From NCBI GenBank assembly GCA_014867205.1, contig WGUO01000028.1, forward strand, positions 1 to 44,776: 44,776 nucleotides of DNA, written 5' to 3'. Of the stretch, positions 34,649-41,996 are shown one piece after another (the first letter of the stretch is position 1; every line of letters starts with the position of its first letter). The notes under the pieces were generated by a model. The model worked only from the letters and a program-made list of their open reading frames with translations, ran no database searches and was not told the origin of the DNA. The position numbers were made by a program, and so were the translations under genes. Origin of the DNA: Muribaculaceae bacterium (lineage in GTDB: Bacteria > Bacteroidota > Bacteroidia > Bacteroidales > Muribaculaceae).

Positions 34649-35149
34649 TTATTGGAGAGTATTCCTTTTAAGTATGATGCCGACATTGAGTAGCCCGGCA
34701 GTGCGCTCGCGGGGAGCGAGAGGAGAGATTGTAACGGAGTATCCGTCGGTGAGGCGCAGGTGTGGCTCGAGGGTCAGGGCATATTCTCGCACTCCGAGCG
34801 TGCGGCGTTCACTGTATGAGACGTCACTGCCTCCAGGACCCACCGCGAGAGTGTCGGCGCGGAGCACACCCGTCTCATCCTCGATCATAAGCGCCACGGG
34901 CACTGCCATCGGGTTGCTGCGCGGCGAGTATCGCAGCACGAGTGTCATCTCGTAGCCGGCCGGGGCCGCGGCGGTCGAATCCGAGGGATAAGGCTCGAAC
35001 ACCAGCACGTCGGCCGGGTCCCAGCCATCTTTGGCTATATTCTCAAACCTGGAGTAGGCCGTGCGCGTGGACTCGCCGCATGCGGCGACGAGCAGTGCCG
35101 ACAGCATCGCTGTCAGCCAAACAAACGGCCATGCCCTCCGGTTCATCAT
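34649..35149 (-). CDS. gldH: GldH-like lipoprotein
   Basis: The 166-residue protein has a signal peptide with a lipobox LVAAC (Cys24) and the GldH-like beta-sandwich pattern: a conserved Tyr-x-x-F start of the mature part, a W-x-x-x-D/V-L-V-F strand, YEMTLVLRYSP and a Y-x-x-x-L strand ending with NVGIILKR. GldH is needed for gliding in Flavobacterium, but non-gliding Bacteroidales keep it, always next to the RicT/PSP1 gene, so the role here is not gliding. The ATGATG start overlaps the ricT-like stop. Confidence 0.85.
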   Translation of the reverse strand: MMNRRAWPFVWLTAMLSALLVAACGESTRTAYSRFENIAKDGWDPADVLVFEPYPSDSTAAAPAGYEMTLVLRYSPRSNPMAVPVALMIEDETGVLRADTLAVGPGGSDVSYSERRTLGVREYALTLEPHLRLTDGYSVTISPLAPRERTAGLLNVGIILKRNTLQ

Positions 35150-36522
35150 TCACTCTCCTTTTTAGCGGCGACAGGGGCGGTTGTCGGGTTCGGGTTCCTG
35201 TCGTTTCCCCTGTTCTGTCCCGCAGGTTTGGGTTTGCGGCGGCGCTTTTGCTCCGGTTTCTCATTGTTCGGCTTCGACTCGCCGGCCGGTTTGCCGTTCT
35301 GGGGCTTCGGCTTCTTTTCAGGCTTGTCAGCTGCACTCATATTGCCGTTCGGCGCCTTTTGCGTCTTGTCATTCTTGTCAGCAGCGTTCTGTTTCTGAGC
35401 CTTGTCGCTCTTCTCAGTGGCGATCTGCTTCTGCCCTTTCTCTTTTTTCTTCTTTTTCTTCTTCTGCTTATCAAAGCGGGTGAGGCTTTCCTGTTCCACC
35501 AGGTCAATGTATGCCGGTTTCTCGGCCTGCTTGGCGCCTGTCTCGGGCAGAAGGCTGTCCACCTTGACGCCCTGCTTGTTGAGGGCTATTATCTCGAAGA
35601 TGCGGCGGGTGTCGAGTGTCACGAGATTGGCCGGAATCTTCCGGTCGGTAGAATAGGTCACAGTCCCGGCCAGAATGTCGGGCTTGAAGTAGTAGTATAG
35701 GGCATCCTTTGTCTCGAGCACGGCATCCTTGAGGGGAAGTTTCTTCTGGGCCTCGCTGTAGACGTCGGTCTCGAAGTTGAGGCAGCACTTCAGTTTCGCA
35801 CACTGTCCGGCGAGTTTCTGGGGATTCATGGATAGGTCCTGAATGCGGGCGGCTCCGGTGCCGACCGACACGAAGTGGGTCATCCATGACGCGCAGCAGA
35901 GAGGTCGGCCGCAGGGTCCGATACCGCCGATTCGGCCTGCCTCCTGACGGGCGCCGATCTGTTTCATCTCCACGCGCACCTTGAAAGTGTCGGCCAGTAT
36001 TCTGATGAGCTTGCGGAAGTCCACGCGCTCGTCGGCTATATAATAGAATATAGCCTTCCCGCCGTCGCCCTGATACTCCACATCTCCGATCTTCATGCTG
36101 AGCTCGAGTTCCTCCGCGATCTTGCGGGTGCGGATCATGGTGGCATGCTCCTTAGAGCGGGCCTCCTCGAATTTCTCTATGTCGGTCTGGGTGGCGAGCC
36201 TGAACACGCGCTTGAGCTCGGTGTCGGGCTTGACGCCGTTCTTGCGCATCTGCAGACGCACCAGATGCCCCACCATGGCGACGCGGCCGATGTCGTGGCC
36301 CGGATTACCCTCCACGGCCACGATATCGCCTATCTTCAGCGGCAGTTCTGACGGATTGGTGTAGAACCCGACACGTGTGTTCTTGAATGTGACCATCACA
36401 GTGTCGTAGTCCTTGCTCTCGGAGATTCCCTCCAGCCAGTTGCTGGCATAGAGTTTGCCCCGGGGGCAGCCGTCGTTCGAGCAGTATCTGCGCCTGTATT
36501 TCTCTTTATCCTCCTGATTCAT
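35146..36522 (-). CDS. RicT-like PSP1-domain protein with Lys-rich tail
   Basis: The 458-residue protein has a PSP1 C-terminal domain core (about 95-240) and conserved Cys: C15 and C20 at the start (CSNDGCPRGK), a GPCGRPLCCASW block and a CAKLKCCLNFE block. In Bacillus the homologue RicT (YaaT) forms an iron-sulphur complex that works with RNase Y in mRNA processing. The rny gene is directly upstream here, 15 bp away, which supports a joint role. After about residue 345 comes a long Lys/Pro/Asn-rich disordered tail, perhaps RNA-binding. Confidence 0.9.
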   Translation of the reverse strand: MNQEDKEKYRRRYCSNDGCPRGKLYASNWLEGISESKDYDTVMVTFKNTRVGFYTNPSELPLKIGDIVAVEGNPGHDIGRVAMVGHLVRLQMRKNGVKPDTELKRVFRLATQTDIEKFEEARSKEHATMIRTRKIAEELELSMKIGDVEYQGDGGKAIFYYIADERVDFRKLIRILADTFKVRVEMKQIGARQEAGRIGGIGPCGRPLCCASWMTHFVSVGTGAARIQDLSMNPQKLAGQCAKLKCCLNFETDVYSEAQKKLPLKDAVLETKDALYYYFKPDILAGTVTYSTDRKIPANLVTLDTRRIFEIIALNKQGVKVDSLLPETGAKQAEKPAYIDLVEQESLTRFDKQKKKKKKKEKGQKQIATEKSDKAQKQNAADKNDKTQKAPNGNMSAADKPEKKPKPQNGKPAGESKPNNEKPEQKRRRKPKPAGQNRGNDRNPNPTTAPVAAKKESE

Positions 36523-36537
36523 TTCCGAAGGCTGATG

Positions 36538-38079
36538 TTATTTCGCGAAACTGATGGAGCGTGTCTCACGTATCACGGTTATCTTGACCTGGCCGGGATA
36601 GGTGAGTTCGTCCTGAATCTTCTTTGCGATTTCGGTGCTGAGTTTCTCGGTCTCCTCGTCAGAGATCTTGTCGGCGCCGACTATCACGCGGAGTTCGCGG
36701 CCGGCCTGGATGGCATAGGTCTTGAGTACGCCGGGATAGGAGAGTGCAAGTTGCTCGAGGTCGTTGAGGCGCTTGATGTATGCCTCCACGATTTCGCGGC
36801 GTGCGCCGGGGCGTGCGCCGGAGATCGCGTCGCAGACCTGTACGATCGGGGCCAGGAGCGATGTCTGCTCCACTTCGTCGTGGTGTGCGCCGATGGCGTT
36901 GCATATGTCGGGTTTCTCCTTGAACTTCTCGGCGAGTTTCATGCCGAGGAGTGCGTGCGGCAGTTCAGGCTCGTCGTCGGGCACCTTGCCGATGTCGTGG
37001 AGCAGGCCGGCGCGGCGTGCCTTCTTCGGGTTCAGGCCGAGCTCGGAGGCCATGACGGCGCAGAGGTTGGCTGTCTCGCGTGAGTGCTGCAGCAGGTTCT
37101 GGCCGTAGCTTGAGCGGTATTTCATCTTGCCGACCATGCGGATCAGCTCGGGGTGGAGTCCGTGGATTCCGAGGTCGATTGTAGTGCGCTTTCCGGTCTC
37201 GATGATTTCCTCCTCGACCTGCTTGCGGACCTTTGCCACCACCTCCTCGATGCGTGCCGGGTGTATGCGGCCGTCTGTGACGAGCTGGTGTAGCGCCAGT
37301 CTCGCTATCTCGCGGCGCACGGGGTCGAATCCTGACAGCACGATGGCCTCGGGTGTGTCGTCGACGATAATCTCGATGCCTGTGGCAGCCTCAAGGGCGC
37401 GGATGTTGCGGCCCTCACGGCCTATGATGCGCCCCTTGATCTCGTCATTGTCGATATGGAATACTGTGACCGAGTTCTCGACGGCGGTCTCGGTGGCCAC
37501 ACGCTGTATTGACTGTATGACTATTCGCTTGGCCTCCTTGGTGGCGGTCATCTTGGCGTCGTCCATTATGTCATTGATGTAGCCTGCTGCTGCGGTCTTG
37601 GCCTCGTCCTTGAGCGACTCGATGAGTTTCTCCTTGGCCTCCTCGGCCGAGAGTCCCGAGATTTTGACGAGTTCCTCCTGAGCCTGGCGGTGCAGGTGCT
37701 CGACCTCGGCGGTGCGGCTTTCGAGCACCTGCTCGCGGTTGTCGAGGCTGTTCTTGAGATTGTCGAGTTCCTTCTTGCGGCGGCTCTGCTCGCCCTGCTG
37801 CTGGTTGAGCTGCATCTCGCGCTGCTTGAGGCGTGCCTCATTGGCCTGAGCCTTCTGCATGCGCTGGCCGGCGGCGCGCTCGGCGTCACCCAGAATCTTC
37901 ATTTCCTCTTCTTTAGACTTGAGGAGTTGGGATTCCTTGATTATCTCGGCCTCGTGCCTCGCGTCATCCACGATTCTGTTGGCGCGCGAGCTTGCGTTTT
38001 TCTTGCTGACGGTCATGGCCACGAGATAGCCGACTGCGAGAGCCAGGACCGCGACAATGATCCATATTGCTGTTTCCAT
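36538..38079 (-). CDS. rny: Ribonuclease Y
   Basis: The 513-residue protein has an N-terminal membrane helix (about 4-25), a long coiled coil (about 30-190), a KH RNA-binding domain (with GRIIGREGRNIRALE) and an HD nuclease domain (LLHDIGKVPDDEPELPHALLG). RNase Y is a membrane-bound endonuclease that starts mRNA decay. It is followed by the ricT-like gene and preceded by zapA and a structured intergenic element. Confidence 0.96.
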   Translation of the reverse strand: METAIWIIVAVLALAVGYLVAMTVSKKNASSRANRIVDDARHEAEIIKESQLLKSKEEEMKILGDAERAAGQRMQKAQANEARLKQREMQLNQQQGEQSRRKKELDNLKNSLDNREQVLESRTAEVEHLHRQAQEELVKISGLSAEEAKEKLIESLKDEAKTAAAGYINDIMDDAKMTATKEAKRIVIQSIQRVATETAVENSVTVFHIDNDEIKGRIIGREGRNIRALEAATGIEIIVDDTPEAIVLSGFDPVRREIARLALHQLVTDGRIHPARIEEVVAKVRKQVEEEIIETGKRTTIDLGIHGLHPELIRMVGKMKYRSSYGQNLLQHSRETANLCAVMASELGLNPKKARRAGLLHDIGKVPDDEPELPHALLGMKLAEKFKEKPDICNAIGAHHDEVEQTSLLAPIVQVCDAISGARPGARREIVEAYIKRLNDLEQLALSYPGVLKTYAIQAGRELRVIVGADKISDEETEKLSTEIAKKIQDELTYPGQVKITVIRETRSISFAK

Positions 38080-38147
38080 GGGAGTATCGGTTTGTATGTT
38101 AAGTTTTTATATGTTATTAATTGTTTCAGTCCAATAGTAGCGCGAGC

Positions 38148-38212
38148 GCGGCTGCATGGTGGCGGTCCGGATATATGGAATCCGGGCCTCCCCCGGCATG
38201 GTGGAGGCCGCA
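38148..38212 (-). ncRNA. Structured element between zapA and rny (possible 6S RNA, ssrS)
   Basis: The 185-bp zapA-rny gap is GC-rich in its middle. On the minus strand an outer GCGGC/GCCGC stem encloses two hairpins: GCCTCC/GGAGGC with an 11-nt loop and CCGGAT/ATCCGG with a 7-nt loop. I recall 6S RNA lying between zapA and rny in Bacteroidetes, and 6S is beside zapA in proteobacteria. I could not build the full 6S closing stem and central bubble or find a TAnnTTTG box, so the name rests on position. The true ends may reach 38095-38262. Confidence 0.4.
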
Positions 38213-38264
38213 ACATCAAGGCCCGGGGCCGATTGCAGAAATGTCGTGTGATGAAATGGTCCGG

Positions 38265-38600
38265 TCAGACAGTCAGGTCGGGCATGAAATCGTCATCGCC
38301 GTCGGTGTCTGCTGTGTTGTCGGCAGCCGGAGAGGCATCGAGCAGGCATTGCTCGGCCTTGGCAGTGGCTGCCTCGTAACGTTCCTTGAGCTCGCCGTAG
38401 AAGGAGGCGTACTGATACGCCACCATGGCGAGAATCTCATGGTCTGTCTTCTCGGGGAACTGTCTGCGCCAGCGGCGGTATAGCCGGTCGATATCGGCCT
38501 CGACGTCCCTTACGAATCCCTGGCGGTCGAACGGCACCTTAAGTGTGATGCGCCGGTCGCCTATATTGAGAAACATCTTTATTTTTTCCGAATCGTTCAT
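38265..38600 (-). CDS. zapA: Cell division protein ZapA
   Basis: The 111-residue protein has the ZapA head (KIKMFLNIGDRRITLKVPFD), a helix with R-x-x-x-x-I-D-R-L-Y and the coiled-coil tail (LAMVAYQYASFYGELKERYE). ZapA bundles FtsZ filaments at the Z ring. A short acidic tail (NTADTDGDDDF) ends it. It lies behind a small coiled-coil gene. Confidence 0.88.
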   Translation of the reverse strand: MNDSEKIKMFLNIGDRRITLKVPFDRQGFVRDVEADIDRLYRRWRRQFPEKTDHEILAMVAYQYASFYGELKERYEAATAKAEQCLLDASPAADNTADTDGDDDFMPDLTV

Positions 38601-38645
38601 CTACACATCCCTTAGATTACCGATGGCTGAGAAACCCGTCGGAGG

Positions 38646-38939
38646 CTATTCCTTCAGCATTTCAAGGCAACGGTCGATGTTGCGGATCAATTTGGCGACA
38701 TGGCGGCGTGTGGCGATGAGGGTGTCGGGGTCATCGGCGAGCTTGTGCGACACAGAGAGATACTCGGCGTCGAGCAGGGCCCGGTCGCGTGCTGCAAGCG
38801 CCTCCTCGGAGTCGCGCCTGAGCTCTGCGTTCTCCTTTTCGAGACTGCGGTTGCGCTCCTCGAGCCAGACGTTGCGGGCGGTTATCTCCCTGATTCGCTC
38901 TCTGAGTCTGTCTAACGCAGTTAAAAGGGTGTCCGCCAT
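38646..38939 (-). CDS. Small coiled-coil protein upstream of zapA
   Basis: The 97-residue protein is nearly all coiled coil (about 5-60: LDRLRERIREI, then LEERNRSLEKENAELRR), followed by a helical tail. Bacteroidetes often have such a gene next to zapA, and it may act as a ZapB-like partner (inference). The start at 38939 is chosen because the -7 box at 38955-38962 predicts transcription near 38948; the earlier Met at 38984 would lie upstream of the mRNA. Confidence 0.78.
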   Translation of the reverse strand: MADTLLTALDRLRERIREITARNVWLEERNRSLEKENAELRRDSEEALAARDRALLDAEYLSVSHKLADDPDTLIATRRHVAKLIRNIDRCLEMLKE

Positions 38940-38954
38940 CTTGCCAAATTTTCG

Positions 38955-38987
38955 CAAATTTAATAAAAAATTCGGAAAACTCAAAAA
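38955..38987 (-). promoter_or_regulatory. Promoter of the coiled-coil/zapA operon
   Basis: The minus strand has TAAATTTG at 38955-38962 (exact TAnnTTTG) and TTTTTG at 38982-38987, spaced by 19 nt. Predicted start ~38948 leaves a leader of only ~9 nt before the ATG at 38939. Confidence 0.75.
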
Positions 38988-38997
38988 GGTTTAAGGT

Positions 38998-41823
38998 TTA
39001 ATACCACTGAATGCCGTTGGCCGCGCGGGAACGCTGGTCATACTTGAGGTCCTTGAGAAGCGACGACTTCACGGCGATGTGGAAATTGTAGGACTTGTAG
39101 GGCCCTACGGGCACAAACGACGCCGACATCGTGAAGCAGTGTATGTCGCGGCTAATCGAGCAGTTCATATAGGCTATCTTGTGCAGGTTGAAGTCGTAAC
39201 TGGCCGAGAATGAGAAATTCCAGTTCTTTGTCGGGCGTATGTTGCCGTTGAAGCTAAGGTTCTGGTTCCAGCGTCCCCTGTATTCCATCTTGTCGTAGTC
39301 AAAGTCTCCATACCCGTAATTTACAGAGTAGTTGACCGTAAGGCTCCAGGGAATCTCCCACTTCGCGTAGCCGTCGGAGTCGCTCGATGACCCGGAGTCG
39401 CTGTTGCCGCGCTTCTCGCGCTTGCGCGACGCCAGGTCGGCAAAACTCTCGTGCTCGGAGTCCTCGTCGCCCCAGTCGTCCTCGTCGTCGCGCTTGTTGC
39501 CTGTGTCGTTGCTCTTGTTGCGGCGGAACGTGTCATTGTTGAAGGTATACGAGAAACTTGTGCCTGCCGACGACAGCCTGAACAGGCCTTTGCCCTCCTG
39601 GATGCGAAGCCGGTCAACCTGCACCGGATTTCCGGATGCGTTGAGCCTGTAGACGTATGGATCCCAGGTGGAGTTGATGTTGAGGTTGAAGTTCTTGACC
39701 AGACGCAACATGATGTTGGCCTGAAGCGGGCTGAGCCTCAGTGAGTCTGCGGCGAAGTTATAGCTTTCCGACAGGCTCAGGTTCTCTATCAGCGATATCT
39801 TCTTGACGCCGGTAGAGTCCTTGTCGCTCTTCACCTTCATCTCGAGGTTGTTGGCCAGATTGACGCTTACGACGCCGTTCTTGCCGCGGCCCGGCACGCC
39901 GAAGATTCCGTGCGAGAAGTAGGAATAGTCGCGGCGCACATTGTTGCCGGCCTGGTCTGTGTAATAATAGTAATTGTAGATTCCCCAGCCGGGCGCCCCG
40001 AAGTCAGGGCTCCATCCGACTGATACCGTCGGGGTCATCACGTGTCTGATCATCTGCACCTTGTCGCCCAGAAACTTCATCGGCTTCCAGAAGCCGTAGA
40101 CTTTCGTGTCGAAACCCATCGAGACATTGAAGTCAAACAGGTTGTAGAATCCGTAGGTCGTGTCCTGCACCTCGCGTGCTGCCTGAGTGTCCCACTGGCG
40201 GCGGATCTTTGAGGTGTACATGCGGTCGTTAAGGGAGATCGAGGGGGATACGTTGATGTACTTGAACAGCGAGAACGTGGCCGAGATAGGCACCGAGTGC
40301 TGCATTCCGTTCTTCCAGTCCTTTATGATGTTCTTTTTGAAGAACTCGTCCTGTCCGGAGGTCAGCGAGTTCTGGAACCGGCCTGAGTACGACATCTTGA
40401 TCTTCTCGTACCAGCGCTCGCCTCCGACAGATCTCTTGCGCTTGAAGGGTGCTGTCTGCGACATGGTAACGTTCAGGTTGGGGAATGACACCTGCAGTGT
40501 CGAGTCCTGTGAGCGCTGCGCTATGTTGGCTGTGGCCGAGAGGCTCCATTTGGAGCCGGGGAAGCGGTAGGTCATATTGACTGTACTTGACTTCGTGTTC
40601 TCGGTAAATGATGAGTTATAGTACGAGTTGAGGTCATTGCGCGAGTAGCCCGAGGTGGCGAAGTTGACCGATGCGGAGAAGTTGAGGTTGGGGTTGGCCT
40701 TGGCGTCCTGGCTGTGGCTCCATATGACCTGGAAGTTCCGCATACGGTTATAGTCGGGCGCGCCCTTGTCGCCGTAGACCGTGTTGAGGAACGATATGTT
40801 GAAGTTTCCGCGGTAGCGGTAGCGCTTCACATAGTTCGACTGTGCGGCGAGCCCCCAGGAGCCCTTGGTGTATATCTCGCCGGTCAGGGCTATGTCGACA
40901 TTGTCGTTGATGGCGAAGTAGTAGCCTCCGTTGCGCAGATAGAAGCCAAGGTTATAGTCGTCGCCGAACGAGGGGAAGATCACGCCGCTCGAGTATTTCT
41001 TGGAGAACGGGAAATAGCCGAAGGGGAGTGCGATGGGGAGAGGCACGTCGGCAAGCACCATGTATGCCGGGCCGGTCACGACATCCTTGTCGGGCCGCAC
41101 CTTGGCGCGGGTCAGCTGGAAGTAGAAGTGGGGGTGCTCATGGTCGTCGCAGGTGGTGTACTTGCCATCCTCGACATAGAACGAGCCGTCCTCCATGCGC
41201 TTGGCGCGTCCTCCCTGCAGGAATCCCTCGTCCTGCTCGGTGATGACGCCGGTTATGTATCCGCGCTCGGTCTTGAAATTATATTTCATTGTCTCCGACT
41301 CGTATTCGCCAGACTTGTCCTTGAAGATGGGCTGCCCCTGCACCACTCCGGCTGTGTCGGGCATGCCTGCGGCATAGACCGTGCTGCTGTCGAGCTCCAT
41401 GCGTATCTCGGCTGAGTTGAGCTTGAAGTCCTGGTACTCAACGGTGCCCTCACCGTAAAGATGGGCGTTGTTAAGCCCCTGGAGCACCAGCGAGTCCTTG
41501 GCCGAGAAAGTCACCGTGGTCTCTATGTCGACTTTCGAGCGGTCGATGCGGGTGAATATGGTCTTGCCGGCAGTGTCCAGGCCAAGACCTCGGGTTGAGT
41601 CGGCCGCCATGTATGTCACGGTGTCAGACTCCGCGACGACAGAGACTCCCTCTACACGCGCAGGGTCGGGCACCGTCTGGGCGACGGTGTCGGATGCCGT
41701 GGAGTCCCCTCGGCGAGAGGGTTTGCGGTCGATAGTCCCGGAATAGGCGAGCCCAATCAGCAGAGCCGCCATTATGTAGAGTATTAGGCTTCTCAAAGTA
41801 ACATGGTTGCGGGCGTCCGGCAT
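38998..41823 (-). CDS. lptD: LptD-like LPS-assembly outer-membrane protein
   Basis: The 941-residue protein has an N-terminal hydrophobic segment (about 10-30), an OstA/LptA-like domain (about 95-230: VTFSAKDSLVLQG, HLYGEGTVEYQDFKL, EGFLQGGRAKRMEDGSFYVEDGKYTTCDD) and a long beta-barrel region with LPIALPFGYFPFSKKYSSGVIFPS. It should insert LPS or lipooligosaccharide into the outer leaflet. A low-complexity acidic loop (about 760-800: Asp/Ser/Glu-rich) interrupts the barrel. I start at 41823, because the -7 box lies at 41848-41855 and the upstream Met at 41850 overlaps it. Confidence 0.9.
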   Translation of the reverse strand: MPDARNHVTLRSLILYIMAALLIGLAYSGTIDRKPSRRGDSTASDTVAQTVPDPARVEGVSVVAESDTVTYMAADSTRGLGLDTAGKTIFTRIDRSKVDIETTVTFSAKDSLVLQGLNNAHLYGEGTVEYQDFKLNSAEIRMELDSSTVYAAGMPDTAGVVQGQPIFKDKSGEYESETMKYNFKTERGYITGVITEQDEGFLQGGRAKRMEDGSFYVEDGKYTTCDDHEHPHFYFQLTRAKVRPDKDVVTGPAYMVLADVPLPIALPFGYFPFSKKYSSGVIFPSFGDDYNLGFYLRNGGYYFAINDNVDIALTGEIYTKGSWGLAAQSNYVKRYRYRGNFNISFLNTVYGDKGAPDYNRMRNFQVIWSHSQDAKANPNLNFSASVNFATSGYSRNDLNSYYNSSFTENTKSSTVNMTYRFPGSKWSLSATANIAQRSQDSTLQVSFPNLNVTMSQTAPFKRKRSVGGERWYEKIKMSYSGRFQNSLTSGQDEFFKKNIIKDWKNGMQHSVPISATFSLFKYINVSPSISLNDRMYTSKIRRQWDTQAAREVQDTTYGFYNLFDFNVSMGFDTKVYGFWKPMKFLGDKVQMIRHVMTPTVSVGWSPDFGAPGWGIYNYYYYTDQAGNNVRRDYSYFSHGIFGVPGRGKNGVVSVNLANNLEMKVKSDKDSTGVKKISLIENLSLSESYNFAADSLRLSPLQANIMLRLVKNFNLNINSTWDPYVYRLNASGNPVQVDRLRIQEGKGLFRLSSAGTSFSYTFNNDTFRRNKSNDTGNKRDDEDDWGDEDSEHESFADLASRKREKRGNSDSGSSSDSDGYAKWEIPWSLTVNYSVNYGYGDFDYDKMEYRGRWNQNLSFNGNIRPTKNWNFSFSASYDFNLHKIAYMNCSISRDIHCFTMSASFVPVGPYKSYNFHIAVKSSLLKDLKYDQRSRAANGIQWY

Positions 41824-41847
41824 AACCGGCCGCACAACTTCAACGTG

Positions 41848-41879
41848 CAAAGTTATTCATAATTGCACAAACTGCAAAA
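41848..41879 (-). promoter_or_regulatory. Promoter of lptD
   Basis: The minus strand has TAACTTTG at 41848-41855 and TTTTG at 41875-41879, with a 19-nt spacer. Transcription should start near 41841, giving a leader of ~18 nt. Confidence 0.75.
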
Positions 41880-41996
41880 TCAAAAGCCCGATTTTGACAC
41901 TTTTCAAACTTTTCAGAGTCTTGATTAATCTTATTAACGCTCCACGTGTCTTAGTTATGGATTAAGAATGTAGTTGCATTTCCTCAGACATTAGAT

